Source of the DNA: Helicobacteraceae bacterium
GTDB taxonomy: Bacteria > Campylobacterota > Campylobacteria > Campylobacterales > Sulfurimonadaceae
Reading direction: 5' to 3'
Assembly: GCA_027063225.1 (NCBI GenBank)
Contig: JAMOSG010000034.1
Coordinates: 1-64,000, forward strand
DNA length: 64,000 nucleotides
Below the pieces are notes generated by a model. It did no database searches, was not told the DNA's origin, and saw only the letters and a list, made by a program, of their open reading frames with translations. Below, in pieces: positions 1-10,657 of the stretch. Position numbers and translations under genes: made by a program. Each line of letters starts with the position of its first letter. The first letter of the stretch is position 1.

Positions 1-76
1 AAGTATCAGGTTTTACCCCTGTTAATCGTTTAAATAACTCTGGTTTTAGCTCTTTTAATTTCTCATAATTCTTCAT
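1..76 (-). mobile_element. 5' end of an IS5-like transposase gene, truncated by the window edge
   Basis: Minus-strand translation from 76: MKNYEKLKELKPELFKRLTGVKPDT, resembling N-termini of IS5/HTH_Tnp_4-type transposases. Only 25 codons are visible. Confidence 0.5.
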
Positions 77-111
77 ATTTTAGAAATAGCAATTTTTGAG
101 CCTTTTTTAGG

Positions 112-402
112 TTATGCAAGAAGTCTAATTTATATGGAAGAGTTGCAGGTGGATTTGGAACACTAAAAGGGACAAACCCTTTAAGTAGTACTTCTTCTTC
201 AACTCAAACAGCATATTCTCCAGTTATCGGTGTTTTTATGGGTGTTGAATATAAAGTAGTATCTCATCTTTTTTTAGGTCTACATTTAAAATATTTACAG
301 CACGATTATGAAGCGGTTCTTCATAAAGCAGATGGAACAACATCAACACTTAAATGTGATAGTTCATTTGTCACAAGTCTTGGTTTAAGATATCTCTTTT
401 AA
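112..402 (+). pseudogene. C-terminal remnant of an outer-membrane beta-barrel-like protein
   Basis: Open frame ...SNLYGRVAGGFGTLKGTNPLSSTSSSTQTAYSPVIGVFMGVEYKVVSHLFLGLHLKYLQHDYEAVLHKADGTTSTLKCDSSFVTSLGLRYLF*, with alternating hydrophobics and terminal aromatic F. No start codon; the upstream part is replaced by the transposase end. Confidence 0.5.
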
Positions 403-485
403 ATATATACTTCATCACCCAATTTAAACAAGGGTGTTGGAGTAAATAAAATTATTACTTTATATCCCAATAACTTTAATGGTAA

Positions 486-753
486 TTATTTATCTACCCA
501 CTTATAAATATCAAGTATTGAAATTCTATTTTTATCACTTTCAATAAGATATGTAATAGTATAGCCTTTAAATATCATATCTCGTACATTTTCATCATTA
601 TAATTTAAATTTATAGGGAAAATTAACTAAGTTGTTTATTTTATTATCAAGTTGGCTTTTAAAGTTTAAAGCTTTGTTTTTGCTATCTTTTGCAATAAAT
701 GATAGAATGACTTTTAATGCAGTTGAATACTCTCTTCTTCTAACTATAATCAT
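486..753 (-). pseudogene. RelE/ParE-type toxin gene with a frameshift
   Basis: Frame 1: MIIVRRREYSTALKVILSFIAKDSKNKALNFKSQLDNKINNLVNFPYKFKL*. It continues in another frame as YNDENVRDMIFKGYTITYLIESDKNRISILDIYKWVDK*. The combined pattern matches plasmid-stabilisation/RelE-ParE toxins. Starts immediately after the antitoxin stop. Confidence 0.7.
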
Positions 754-1011
754 TTATAATGACTTTAAAAATTCATTCATATCTTTATCATATTCTTCTT
801 GACTCAAAAGTATAGCTTGACCATTTTTTACTTCTACAACAGCTTGAGAAACTCTTCTTTTTGCTTCATTTTTTGAGATAGCTGGGTAATTATCATCTAA
901 TGAGAGTTTAACAAACTTCATAAAGTCATTAAGTAAACTCTGTGTATCGTCACCATATTGAGATGATATAAAATTTTCTATTTCAGGATTATTAATCTGT
1001 ATTGTTTGCAT
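754..1011 (-). CDS. Putative type II antitoxin
   Basis: 85 aa small protein directly upstream of the RelE/ParE-type frame. Confidence 0.6.
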   Translation of the reverse strand: MQTIQINNPEIENFISSQYGDDTQSLLNDFMKFVKLSLDDNYPAISKNEAKRRVSQAVVEVKNGQAILLSQEEYDKDMNEFLKSL

Positions 1012-1139
1012 TACAAATAACTCCTCTTTTTCAGTATTATACCTAAGTTCAAATCATAAATGCAATTTTCATAAAAAGACCCATGACAAACTGTGACAAA
1101 AATCAAAAAAATAATTGAGAAAAAATAAAAATACAAAAG

Positions 1140-1154
1140 TTCAACAAAGTTGAA
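1140..1154 (-). terminator. Possible terminator of the tRNA-Gly/Leu/Cys/Ser operon
   Basis: TTCAAC-AAA-GTTGAA hairpin followed on the minus strand by a T-rich run. Confidence 0.35.
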
Positions 1155-1201
1155 AAGAAACACAAGAAAGTAAATATTTCAGGGAAAGTGTTAAAAAGAA
1201 A

Positions 1202-1292
1202 TGGTGGACCCTCTGGGATTCGAACCCAGGGAGGTGTTACCCTCGCCGGTTTTCAAGACCGGTGCTTTCGACCAACTCAGCCAAAGATCCAC
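1202..1292 (-). tRNA. tRNA-Ser (UGA)
   Basis: Cloverleaf, anticodon stem CCGGT-CTTGAAA-ACCGG, encoded CCA. Confidence 0.95.
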
Positions 1293-1316
1293 GTTTTTAA
1301 AAAGTTATTAACAAAT

Positions 1317-1390
1317 TGGAGGTGCCACCCAGATTTGAACTGGGGATAGCAGCTTTGCAGGCTGCGGCCTTACCACTTGGCGATAGCACC
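1317..1390 (-). tRNA. tRNA-Cys (GCA)
   Basis: Cloverleaf, anticodon loop CTGCAAA, encoded CCA. Confidence 0.95.
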
Positions 1391-1411
1391 AGTTCCAAAC
1401 AATAAATAAAG

Positions 1412-1499
1412 TGGTGCCCAGGGCCGGACTTGAACCGGCACAGTATTGCTACCGGGGGATTTTAAGTCCCCTGCGTCTACCGATTTCGCCACCTGGGCA
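1412..1499 (-). tRNA. tRNA-Leu (UAA)
   Basis: Long variable arm, anticodon loop CTTAAAA, encoded CCA. Confidence 0.95.
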
Positions 1500-1530
1500 T
1501 CTTGGGTTTAAAACACAAGATGTTAATAAA

Positions 1531-1605
1531 TGGAGCGGGAAACGAGGTTCGAACTCGCGACCCCAACCTTGGCAAGGTTGTGCTCTACCACTGAGCTATT
1601 CCCGC
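1531..1605 (-). tRNA. tRNA-Gly (GCC)
   Basis: Cloverleaf, anticodon loop TTGCCAA, encoded CCA. Confidence 0.95.
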
Positions 1606-1638
1606 AATTTTTTGTTTACTTGTTGTTAAGTGGGTGGA

Positions 1639-1667
1639 ATTATAGCAGGCTTTTTTTTAAATGTAAA
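1639..1667 (-). promoter_or_regulatory. Sigma70 promoter of tRNA cluster 1
   Basis: Minus strand TTTACA-N17-TATAAT, followed by TCCACCCACTTA. Confidence 0.75.
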
Positions 1668-1747
1668 GGGTTTTTGCAAATTTTTTTAAAAAAATGTTAT
1701 AATTTTCAAAATAGATTGGTTATGTAAACTATAATATAAGGATTTTT

Positions 1748-3436
1748 ATGAGAAGTGATATTATTAAAAAAGGGTTTGACAAAGCTCCTCACCGTTCATT
1801 GCTTAGAGCAACTGGATTAAAAGATGAGGATTTTGACAAACCTTTTATTGGGATTGCAAACAGTTATATCGATATTATCCCTGGGCATTTTTTCCTTCAT
1901 GAGTATGGAGAGATTGTAAAAGAGGCTATTCGTGAAGCTGGTGGTGTGCCATTTGTATTTAATACAATTGGTGTAGATGATGGGATTGCAATGGGGCATG
2001 ATGGTATGCTTTATTCTCTACCTTCACGTGAACTTATAGCTGATTCTATGGAAACAGTTATGAATGCACATAAATTAGATGCAATGATCTGTATTCCTAA
2101 CTGTGACAAGATTGTTCCAGGGATGATTATGGGTGCACTTCGCGTAAATGTTCCAACAATTTTTGTTTCGGGTGGTCCAATGCCAGCTGGTCATAAAAAA
2201 GATGGTACACCAATTGACCTAGCAACAGCATTTGAAGCAGTTGGAGAGTTTAACGATGGAAAGATGAGTGAAGATGAGCTTTATGATATTGAGTGTAATG
2301 CTTGTCCAAGTGGAGGAAGCTGTTCGGGTATGTTTACAGCAAACTCTATGAACACTTTAAGTGAAGCAATGGGTATAGCACTTCCAGGAAACGGAACAGT
2401 ACTTGCAATGACTCCAGAGCGTATAGAGATGGTAAAAAAAGCTGCTAAGCGTGTTGTAGAGATGGCAAAAGCGGAAAATTCTGCACAATACAACTTCAAA
2501 AATATTTTAAATGAAAAAGCAGTCCACAATGCATTTGTTGTAGATATGGCAATGGGTGGAAGCTCAAATACAGTTCTTCATATGTTAGCAATTGCAAAAG
2601 AGGCAGATGTAGATTTCCCAATTGAAAAAATCAATGAGATTGCAGATAAAGTAGCACATATTGCTAAAATTTCTCCATCTTTAACAACTGTACATATGGC
2701 AGATATCGATAGAGCTGGTGGAGTAAGTGCAGTTATGAAAGAGGTGAGTCGCCGTGGTGGTTTACTAGAACTTGACGCAAAAACTGTAACTGGTGAAACA
2801 ATTGGCGAGAGAATTGCCGATGCGTACATTAAAGATACTTCTATTATCCATACAAATGAAAATGCTTACTCACAAGTTGGTGGGCTTTCAATTTTATTTG
2901 GTAACTTAGCATTAGAGGGTGCAGTTGTTAAAACAGCAGGTATCGCTCCATCTATGCGTCAATTTAAAGGAAAGGCAATCTGCTTTAACTCTCAACCAGA
3001 AGCAATAGCAGGTATTATGGGGCATAAAGTAAAAGCTGGAGATGTTGTTGTAATTCGCTATGAGGGTCCAAAAGGTGGTCCAGGTATGCAAGAGATGTTA
3101 GCACCTACTGCACTTATTCAGGGTATGGGTCTTGGTGAGAGTGTAGCACTTATTACAGATGGTCGTTTTAGTGGAGCTACAAAAGGTGCTTCTATTGGGC
3201 ATGTTTCTCCTGAGGCTGCAGAGGGTGGACTTATAGCGCTTATTGAAGATGGCGATGAGATTGAACTTGATGTAGATGCACACCTTTTACAACTCAATGT
3301 AAGTGAAGAGGAGTTAGAAAAAAGACGTGCTGCATATAAACCTTATAAAAATGAGGTAAAATCTAAGTGGCTTAAACGTTACCAACTTTTAGTATCAAAC
3401 GCATCAAATGGTGCAGTACTTAAAACTGAATTATAG
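1748..3436 (+). CDS. ilvD: Dihydroxy-acid dehydratase
   Basis: 562 aa; [29 protein letters not shown]..., [17 protein letters not shown] motif. Confidence 0.95.
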   Translation: MRSDIIKKGFDKAPHRSLLRATGLKDEDFDKPFIGIANSYIDIIPGHFFLHEYGEIVKEAIREAGGVPFVFNTIGVDDGIAMGHDGMLYSLPSRELIADSMETVMNAHKLDAMICIPNCDKIVPGMIMGALRVNVPTIFVSGGPMPAGHKKDGTPIDLATAFEAVGEFNDGKMSEDELYDIECNACPSGGSCSGMFTANSMNTLSEAMGIALPGNGTVLAMTPERIEMVKKAAKRVVEMAKAENSAQYNFKNILNEKAVHNAFVVDMAMGGSSNTVLHMLAIAKEADVDFPIEKINEIADKVAHIAKISPSLTTVHMADIDRAGGVSAVMKEVSRRGGLLELDAKTVTGETIGERIADAYIKDTSIIHTNENAYSQVGGLSILFGNLALEGAVVKTAGIAPSMRQFKGKAICFNSQPEAIAGIMGHKVKAGDVVVIRYEGPKGGPGMQEMLAPTALIQGMGLGESVALITDGRFSGATKGASIGHVSPEAAEGGLIALIEDGDEIELDVDAHLLQLNVSEEELEKRRAAYKPYKNEVKSKWLKRYQLLVSNASNGAVLKTEL

Positions 3437-3444
3437 GAAGAGAA

Positions 3445-5253
3445 TTGAGCGCAATAGCAATAAAATACAACGATGAAATAGTAGATTTAGTAACAGCACA
3501 AGAGCAAGGTATTGAGGGGCAAGAGATAGAGTTAGATAATTCTAGCGATGCACTTGAGGTGCTTCGCCACTCAACAGCACACCTTATGGCACAAGCTATA
3601 AAGTCGATTTACCCTGAAGCTAAATTTTATGTAGGACCAACTGTAAAGGAGGGTTTTTACTACGATGTAAAAACAGATGAGCCAATTAGTGAAGCAGATC
3701 TTAAAAAGATTGAAAAGCAGATGCTTAGCTTTGCTAAAAAGAAATACCCAATTGAGAAATATACAATTTCAAAAGAGGAAGCTCGTAAAAAATTTGAAAA
3801 TGATCACTTAAAACAAGCAGTGCTTGATATGATTCCAAGTGATGAAGTAAGTATTTATAAACAAGGTGATTTTGAAGATCTTTGTCGTGGTCCACACCTT
3901 CCAAATATTGGGCTTATTCGTTATTTTAAACTTACAAAAGTAGCTGGGGCTTACCTTGGTGGAGATAGTAAAAATGAGATGCTAACTCGTATTTATGGGA
4001 TAGCATTTGCAACAAAAGAGGCATTAAAAGAGCATATGGATATGCTTGCAGAAGCTGCAAAACGTGACCACCGTAAACTTGGAAATGAGATGAAACTTTT
4101 CACTTTCCGTGAAGAGGTTGGGGCTGGTTTTCCTATTTGGCTTCCAGCTGGTGGAAGACTTCGTGCAAGACTTGAGAGCTTACTTTTTAAAGCACACCGT
4201 AAACGTGGTTATGAGCCTGTTCGTGGTCCAGAGATGTTACGCTCAGATTTATGGATGACTTCAGGACACTACCAAAATTATGGTGAAAATATGTACTTTA
4301 CGCAGATTGATGATGTGGAGTTTGGTGTAAAACCAATGAACTGTGTTGGGCATATTAAAATTTATGAAGATGAGCTTCGTTCATACCGCGATTTACCAAT
4401 TAAATATTTTGAGTATGGTGTAGTGCATCGCCACGAAGCAAGTGGAGCATTACATGGACTTTTCCGTGTTCGTGAGTTTACGCAAGATGATGCACATATT
4501 TTTTGTACAGTAGATCAAATTGAAGAGCAAATTATTGATGTAATTGAGTTTGTAGATAAAATTATGTCAACATTTGGATTTGAATATAAGATGATGATTT
4601 CAACAAAGCCAGAAAAAGCTGTAGGTGATGCAGAGGTTTGGGAAAAATCTGAAGCAGCGCTGAAAAAAGCGATGGAAGCACACAACCTTCCTTACGAAAT
4701 TGATGAGGGTGGTGGAGCTTTTTATGGTCCAAAAATTGATATTAAAATTTTAGATGCAATTGGTCGTGAGTGGCAATGTGGTACGGTACAGCTTGACAAT
4801 AACCTTCCAGCACGTTTTGAGCTTGAATATAATGGTGAAGGGAATGAAAAAATTCAACCTGTAATGATTCACCGTGCAATTTTAGGTTCATTTGAGCGTT
4901 TTATTGGAATTTTAACTGAACACTATGCTGGTGAGTTCCCAATGTTTATTGCCCCTACACAAGTTGCAATAGTTCCTGTTGCTGAATCACATAAAGATTA
5001 TGCTAAGGAATTATCGGCTAAACTTATTGATATCAATGCTGATAGTGAAATCTACGCGAAAAATGAGTCTTTAAATAAACGTATTCGTACTGCAGAGAAA
5101 ACTCGTGTACCTATGATTGCGGTTATTGGAGATGAAGAGATAGCAAACAAAACTGTTTCAGTTCGCGACAGAAGAACTAGAGAGCAATATACATTAAGCC
5201 AAGAGGAATTCCTTAAGCTTATAGAAACTAAATTAAATGAGGTAAATTTTTGA
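3445..5253 (+). CDS. thrS: Threonyl-tRNA synthetase
   Basis: 602 aa, TTG start; class II aaRS motifs, [21 protein letters not shown]. Confidence 0.95.
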   Translation: MSAIAIKYNDEIVDLVTAQEQGIEGQEIELDNSSDALEVLRHSTAHLMAQAIKSIYPEAKFYVGPTVKEGFYYDVKTDEPISEADLKKIEKQMLSFAKKKYPIEKYTISKEEARKKFENDHLKQAVLDMIPSDEVSIYKQGDFEDLCRGPHLPNIGLIRYFKLTKVAGAYLGGDSKNEMLTRIYGIAFATKEALKEHMDMLAEAAKRDHRKLGNEMKLFTFREEVGAGFPIWLPAGGRLRARLESLLFKAHRKRGYEPVRGPEMLRSDLWMTSGHYQNYGENMYFTQIDDVEFGVKPMNCVGHIKIYEDELRSYRDLPIKYFEYGVVHRHEASGALHGLFRVREFTQDDAHIFCTVDQIEEQIIDVIEFVDKIMSTFGFEYKMMISTKPEKAVGDAEVWEKSEAALKKAMEAHNLPYEIDEGGGAFYGPKIDIKILDAIGREWQCGTVQLDNNLPARFELEYNGEGNEKIQPVMIHRAILGSFERFIGILTEHYAGEFPMFIAPTQVAIVPVAESHKDYAKELSAKLIDINADSEIYAKNESLNKRIRTAEKTRVPMIAVIGDEEIANKTVSVRDRRTREQYTLSQEEFLKLIETKLNEVNF

Positions 5254-5768
5254 GTAAAAAAACAGACCGTGTCATAATGAATGACGATATTCGTGTACCA
5301 GAGGTAAGATGTAATGTTGATGGTGGTGAATCTTTAGGGATCATCTCTACTGATGAAGCTATGGAAAAAGCAAATGAGATGGGGTTAGATTTAGTTTTAA
5401 TTGCACCAAATGCAAAGCCGCCGGTTGCGAAGATCATGGATTATGGTAAGTTTAAATACCAAGAAGAGAAGAAGTTAAAAGAGCAACGTAAAAATCAAAC
5501 ACGTATCGATGTAAAAGAGATTAAACTCTCTGTAAAGATTGCGGAGAATGATATTGCTTACAAAGTAAAACATGCACGTGAATTTTTAGAAAAAGGAAAA
5601 CATGTAAAATTTCGTGTTTTCCTAAAAGGGCGTGAAATGGCTCATCCAGAAGCTGCAAAAGAGATTTTACTTCAAGTGTGGCCAATGGTTGAAGATATTG
5701 GTGTAATGGAAAAACCACCAAAATTTGAAGGGCGTTACTACAATATGTATGTAGTGCCTAAAAAGTAG
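5250..5768 (+). CDS. infC: Translation initiation factor IF-3
   Basis: 172 aa, TTG start overlapping the thrS stop; [22 protein letters not shown]. Confidence 0.95.
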   Translation: MSKKTDRVIMNDDIRVPEVRCNVDGGESLGIISTDEAMEKANEMGLDLVLIAPNAKPPVAKIMDYGKFKYQEEKKLKEQRKNQTRIDVKEIKLSVKIAENDIAYKVKHAREFLEKGKHVKFRVFLKGREMAHPEAAKEILLQVWPMVEDIGVMEKPPKFEGRYYNMYVVPKK

Positions 5769-5774
5769 CACTCG

Positions 5775-6656
5775 TTACTTTTTTAAAAGTGCCTCGTAGC
5801 ACTTTTGCATAAGTGGAACTTCCACATTATGCTCTTTTGCTTTTTTTACAATATATCCACTAAGTGTTTCTAACTCTGTTTTTTTCTTTTTTTGAAAATC
5901 TAAATGCATTGACGTAGAAGAGTCTTGTGGTAAAGATGAAGCTGTTTGAAGTGCTTTTTCTATCTCTGAGTCGATATTAACTCCCTCTTTTTGAGCAATA
6001 AGTGCAATCTCTTGTAAAATTTGTTGTGCCTCTTTGTTGTGGTTTTTATATACATTAAAAATTGATTTATCAAAGTAGCTTGTAAGTGTTGCAAAAGCAC
6101 CTATAAAAATATATTTTTTCCAAAGAGCCTCTTTTATATTGCTTGGAGTTTTATAACGAAGATTTGCTTTTTCAAAAAGTGATGCAACTGTTTGTATTGC
6201 TTCTTGATTCTCTCCACCAAAAACAGCAGCAAAGACTTTCCCTTTTTTGCGAATAACACCCACTTTTTGAATATGAGAAAGGATATAAACAGCACCCTGA
6301 AGTACAATACCTTGTGAGAGTTGTTGCAAAATTTCTGCACTGTTTACTCCATTTGAAAAGCTTAAAAGAATGGTGTTTTGTGTAGTATGAGGGGCTATTT
6401 CTTTGTAGCTTTTCTCTAAGTCGTAACTTTTTACGCAAAACAAAACAACATCAAAAGTACCTTCAGCCTCTTGGAGTGTTTGGGCTTGAAGTTTTACATT
6501 AAAACTTTGTGTATCTTCTACTATCTCTAGGCTATTTTTTTGAATAGCATCTAAATGCTCACCCCTTGCAAACCCAACAACATCAATACCAGCTTTTGCA
6601 AAATACCCTGCAATATAGCCACCAACACCACCTAAACCAACAACTGCAACTCTCAT
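5775..6656 (-). CDS. panE: 2-dehydropantoate 2-reductase
   Basis: Rossmann GLGGVGGYIAGYFAKAG, ApbA/PanE-like layout. Confidence 0.85.
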   Translation of the reverse strand: MRVAVVGLGGVGGYIAGYFAKAGIDVVGFARGEHLDAIQKNSLEIVEDTQSFNVKLQAQTLQEAEGTFDVVLFCVKSYDLEKSYKEIAPHTTQNTILLSFSNGVNSAEILQQLSQGIVLQGAVYILSHIQKVGVIRKKGKVFAAVFGGENQEAIQTVASLFEKANLRYKTPSNIKEALWKKYIFIGAFATLTSYFDKSIFNVYKNHNKEAQQILQEIALIAQKEGVNIDSEIEKALQTASSLPQDSSTSMHLDFQKKKKTELETLSGYIVKKAKEHNVEVPLMQKCYEALLKK

Positions 6657-6760
6657 AGAAAAACCTTTATATAAAAATTTTTAACATTATAGCAAGAGCA
6701 ATTCAAAAACCTATTAACTCCCTTTTGGTACAATAAAAAAAGTTATAAAAAGGTTGCACA

Positions 6761-7150
6761 ATGGATAAAACAAAAGTAGATGATATGCTTATAGAGATGA
6801 TAACTCCAAAAGTAAAAGAGATAGAAGAAAAATTTAGTAAAGGAGAAGGTTTAACTCAAGATGATATTAACACCCTTTTATTAAAATCTCAATATAACCA
6901 TATAAACCATCTTGATATGAAATTAGATGAAACAGTAGCAAGTGTAAAAGAGCTTGAAAATAAGTTTATTGGACTTGAAAATAAATTCTTACATTTAGAA
7001 AATAAATTTGTAGCACTTGAAAATAAGTTTGATCTTTTAAATGAAAGAGTAGAACACACCATTCAAAAAGCACTTAATAAAAATATGATGATGCTTATTG
7101 TAGTTATTGGTGCATTTATGACACTTTCAAAACTTATAGATAAATTCTAA
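6761..7150 (+). CDS. Coiled-coil protein with C-terminal TM helix, unknown function
   Basis: 129 aa; four LENKFxx heptads then a hydrophobic MMMLIVVIGAFMTL tail. Confidence 0.75.
   Translation: MDKTKVDDMLIEMITPKVKEIEEKFSKGEGLTQDDINTLLLKSQYNHINHLDMKLDETVASVKELENKFIGLENKFLHLENKFVALENKFDLLNERVEHTIQKALNKNMMMLIVVIGAFMTLSKLIDKF
6953..7036 (+). repeat. Four tandem 21-nt heptad repeats
   Basis: cttgaaaataagtttattgga-like units starting at 6953, 6974, 6995 and 7016. Confidence 0.85.
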
Positions 7151-7152
7151 AA

Positions 7153-8943
7153 ATGTGTGCAATCTTTGGAGTTTTAGGGGAGTTTGATGAAGGTATTGCA
7201 AAATATGCCCTCTCTACAATGCTTCATCGTGGTCCAGATTATTGTGGTATTGAGCAAAAACAAAATCTTTTTTTTGCACACCAACGCTTAAGCATTACCG
7301 ATATCCACTCCCGCTCCCATCAACCACTAAAACATAACAATATTTTACTCTCTTTTAATGGGGAGATTTATAACTACAAAGAGTTGCGTCAAAAACTTCA
7401 TTTTAACTTTCAAACACAAAGCGATACAGAGGTGATACTTGCTGCATATTTAGAGTGGGGAGAGGAGTTTGTAAAACATCTACGTGGAATGTTTGCTATT
7501 GCACTTTTAGATGGTAACAAACTTTATTTGTTTCGCGATAGACTTGGTAAAAAACCACTTTTTTATATGCAACAAAGTAACTTTTTTGCATTTGCATCAG
7601 AGATAAAAGCACTCAAACCTTTTTTAAAACAAACAAAGCTCAATAACGATGCACTCCTTAGTTATTTAAGTTTTTTAGCACCAACACCACCACACACTTT
7701 TTACCAAAAGATTCAAAAACTCTCAGCTGGGGAGTATTTAGTTTTTGAAAATAACAAGATGGAAAAAAAGCACTATTTTGAGCTTTTAGAACAAACGCCA
7801 AACAAACACCAAACACACTCAATACTCACACCCCTTTTAGAAGAAGCAATAGCACTTCGTTTAGATAGTGATGCTCCTATGGCTTCACTTCTCTCTGGTG
7901 GTATTGATAGTGCGATACTGAACTACTATGCAAAACGTTTTAACAAACCATTAATGAGTTATACCCTTGGTTATAGTGAGTTTGCAAAGTATGATGAGCG
8001 AGAAAATGCAAAAGAGAGTGCCAAACTTTTAGGGGTGCAAAATAAACAAATTGAGATTACACAAAACGATTTTATAGAAGCAACCTACAAAGTTTTAGAT
8101 ACTTTAGATGAACCACTCAATGACCCAGCATCAATTCCCCTTTATTTACTTTTTGAGCAGATTAAAAAAGATGGGTACAAAGTTGTCTTAAGTGGAGAGG
8201 GAAGCGATGAACTTTTTTTGGGGTATAGGCAATATTTTGAGTATTTAGATATTCAAAAAGCTTCTATTTTAATGCATAAAAATTGGTTAAAGAAATATTT
8301 TCGCGCAAACTTCTCTATGAACAGGGAGTGGGAATGGTACAAAAGAGTTTTTGATGAGAGTTTGCTTTTTAGAACTTCAGGGGAGAAGTTTAGCGATTTA
8401 CAAAAAAATCATCTTCTAAAACAAAATGTTAGAGATAATCAAGCTCTTACTTACTTAAAACCTTATAGAGAGCGGTTTGAAAACTCTGCATTTGAAGATG
8501 AGTCTTTTTGGTATAGCTATATCGACTTGCACCTTTTTCAAGCGGAGCATTTTTTAACAAAGCTCGATCGTGTAAGTATGGCACACTCCATTGAGTCACG
8601 CACCCCATTTTTGGATCATAAACTTGTTGAGGCTGTTTTTACTTTAGAGGCAAACTTGCGTTATAAAAATGGAGTAACAAAAGATATTTTAAAACAGATG
8701 ATGCAAGGCAAAATTGATACTACAATTTTAACGCGAAAGAAAAAAGGTTTTTCTAACCCTTATATGGAGTATCTTTTTAACAGTGGTGAAATTTCGCTTA
8801 TTACAGAGGTAAATGAGCAAACAGGAATGTTTAAAAAGGATATGTTAGAGCGTTATATGCAAAGTGGTAAAAAAGGAAGATTTAAACAACACCTTTTTGG
8901 ATTGTTTGTACTCTCATATTGGATAAAAAGGAACCTTCTTTAA
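7153..8943 (+). CDS. asnB: Asparagine synthase (glutamine-hydrolysing)
   Basis: MCAIFGVLG class II GATase N-terminus, LSGGIDSA ATP-binding motif. Confidence 0.93.
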   Translation: MCAIFGVLGEFDEGIAKYALSTMLHRGPDYCGIEQKQNLFFAHQRLSITDIHSRSHQPLKHNNILLSFNGEIYNYKELRQKLHFNFQTQSDTEVILAAYLEWGEEFVKHLRGMFAIALLDGNKLYLFRDRLGKKPLFYMQQSNFFAFASEIKALKPFLKQTKLNNDALLSYLSFLAPTPPHTFYQKIQKLSAGEYLVFENNKMEKKHYFELLEQTPNKHQTHSILTPLLEEAIALRLDSDAPMASLLSGGIDSAILNYYAKRFNKPLMSYTLGYSEFAKYDERENAKESAKLLGVQNKQIEITQNDFIEATYKVLDTLDEPLNDPASIPLYLLFEQIKKDGYKVVLSGEGSDELFLGYRQYFEYLDIQKASILMHKNWLKKYFRANFSMNREWEWYKRVFDESLLFRTSGEKFSDLQKNHLLKQNVRDNQALTYLKPYRERFENSAFEDESFWYSYIDLHLFQAEHFLTKLDRVSMAHSIESRTPFLDHKLVEAVFTLEANLRYKNGVTKDILKQMMQGKIDTTILTRKKKGFSNPYMEYLFNSGEISLITEVNEQTGMFKKDMLERYMQSGKKGRFKQHLFGLFVLSYWIKRNLL

Positions 8944-9794
8944 TGCAAAAAGAGACCCTTATGCTTCTTTTTGCGATGCTTCTGTGGGCAGGTGGCTGGA
9001 GTGCACTAAAAATTTTAACAGGGTATGTTTCTATGGAGGTGCTTGTTTTTTGGCGATTTTTACTTATGAGTATCGCTTTTTTGCCTATACTTTATTTTGT
9101 AAAAGAGCCATTGCACTTAAAGTGGAGTGGATTAAAGTTTGTTATAGCAAGTAGTATTTTTAACCTTTTGTTTATGGTGTTTTCCTACTTTGGCATAAAA
9201 AACTCTTTTGCTGGAAGTGGGAGTGTTATTATTACTATTTTAAGTCCCATTGCAACATTTCTTTTAGCGAGTGTTGTGTTTCAAAAAGCTTTAACAAAAA
9301 GGGAGCTTTTTGGACTTTTTTTAGGGTTAGTTGGTGGGGTTGTTATGTTAAAACTCTACACACTAGAGAAATTCTCAAGTGGCAATATCTACTTTGTGCT
9401 TTGTGCTTTGAGTTGGGCAGTGGTGACACTTTTAGCGCAACACTCAAAAGAGCATATCCACCCAGTGCATTATAGTTTTTATATAGCAGTAGTAGCAACT
9501 ATGGCTAGCTTTTTTGTTGCACTTGGTGAGCCTTTAAGTGTTGTGTTTGAGCAAGATAGCACCTTTTGGGGAGCACTTTTATTTTTAGCTGTTTTTGGAC
9601 AAACCATAGCAACAACTATCTTTTTTGTAGCTTCAGGAAAAATTGGTTCACAAAAAACAAGCTCTTTTATGTTTTTGGTGCCTTTGTTTTCTTTAGTTAT
9701 TGCTTGGGCTGTTTTAGGGGAGGAAATTGAACTAGAGGTAGCACTTGGTGGAGTTTTTGGTATTGTAGGAATAGTTTTTCTCCATAAAAAATAA
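8943..9794 (+). CDS. DMT-superfamily (EamA) transporter
   Basis: Ten-TM-like hydrophobic protein; ATG overlaps the asnB stop (taATG). The track start at 8919 is probably too early. Confidence 0.85.
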   Translation: MQKETLMLLFAMLLWAGGWSALKILTGYVSMEVLVFWRFLLMSIAFLPILYFVKEPLHLKWSGLKFVIASSIFNLLFMVFSYFGIKNSFAGSGSVIITILSPIATFLLASVVFQKALTKRELFGLFLGLVGGVVMLKLYTLEKFSSGNIYFVLCALSWAVVTLLAQHSKEHIHPVHYSFYIAVVATMASFFVALGEPLSVVFEQDSTFWGALLFLAVFGQTIATTIFFVASGKIGSQKTSSFMFLVPLFSLVIAWAVLGEEIELEVALGGVFGIVGIVFLHKK

Positions 9795-9835
9795 TTTGTG
9801 ATATAATCTTCTTATATGAATTATAAAGGTGATAA

Positions 9836-10657
9836 ATGTTGCAAAAGTTACTCTTTTATGTTTTTGTCTTTTCTGTTGTGCTTTATGCAAATGAGAAAGT
9901 GCTTCATTTTGCACCCCTTCCTACAAAAAAAATTGAGCAAAATATTAAAGAGTTTATCCCTTTGCATGATTATATTCAACCACGCTTGGGTTATAAAGTT
10001 GAATATGTACATTTAAAAAATTATAGAGATATTTTAGATGGTTTTAAAAATGGCTCTATTGATGTAGCATATCTTGGACCACTCCCTTTTGTTGAACTTT
10101 ATAAAGAATACCCTTATGCAAAGCCAATAGTAGTTTTTAAACAAAAAAATGGACTTGCAAAATATAGATGTGTTTTAGCAAAATTTGCCATGGATGAGAT
10201 AGATTTTTCTAAAAAAATTAAAGTTGCACTCACACAGCCCCTTTCTACTTGTGGATATCTTATGAGTTCTAAACTTTTAAAAGAGAAGTTTGGTGTAGAT
10301 ATCTCAAAAAATTATTATCAATATACAATGTCTCATACAAATGCACTTACTCAAACATTGCAAGGAAAATTTGATATTGCTGGAGCAAAAGAGAGTATTG
10401 CTAAAAAATTTGAATCTTTAGGGATGCAAATAGTAGCAAAAAGTGCACTACTTCCAGGATTTGCACTTGTTGTAAATCAAAAAACACTTTCCCAAAATGA
10501 GATTGAAAAAATTCAAAATTTTTTACTTGGTTTATCACAAGAGGAAGTAAAAAAAATTGGAGGTATTATAAAAAAAGGGATTGTAAAAGCAACGTTAAAA
10601 GATTATGAAGTGCTAAAAACAAACTGTAAAATACCACAAGTAGGAAATATGCAATGA
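9836..10657 (+). CDS. PhnD-like phosphate/phosphonate periplasmic binding protein
   Basis: Signal peptide, HFAPLPTKKIEQNIKEFIPLHDYIQPRLGYKVEYVHLKNYRDILDGFKNGSIDVAYLGPLPFVELY. Confidence 0.85.
   Translation: MLQKLLFYVFVFSVVLYANEKVLHFAPLPTKKIEQNIKEFIPLHDYIQPRLGYKVEYVHLKNYRDILDGFKNGSIDVAYLGPLPFVELYKEYPYAKPIVVFKQKNGLAKYRCVLAKFAMDEIDFSKKIKVALTQPLSTCGYLMSSKLLKEKFGVDISKNYYQYTMSHTNALTQTLQGKFDIAGAKESIAKKFESLGMQIVAKSALLPGFALVVNQKTLSQNEIEKIQNFLLGLSQEEVKKIGGIIKKGIVKATLKDYEVLKTNCKIPQVGNMQ

Noticed and set aside
1411-1727. ORFs of 72 and 65 aa across the first tRNA cluster
   Set aside because: They run through tRNA-Leu and tRNA-Gly; the peptides (e.g. [20 protein letters not shown]) are typical tRNA mistranslations.
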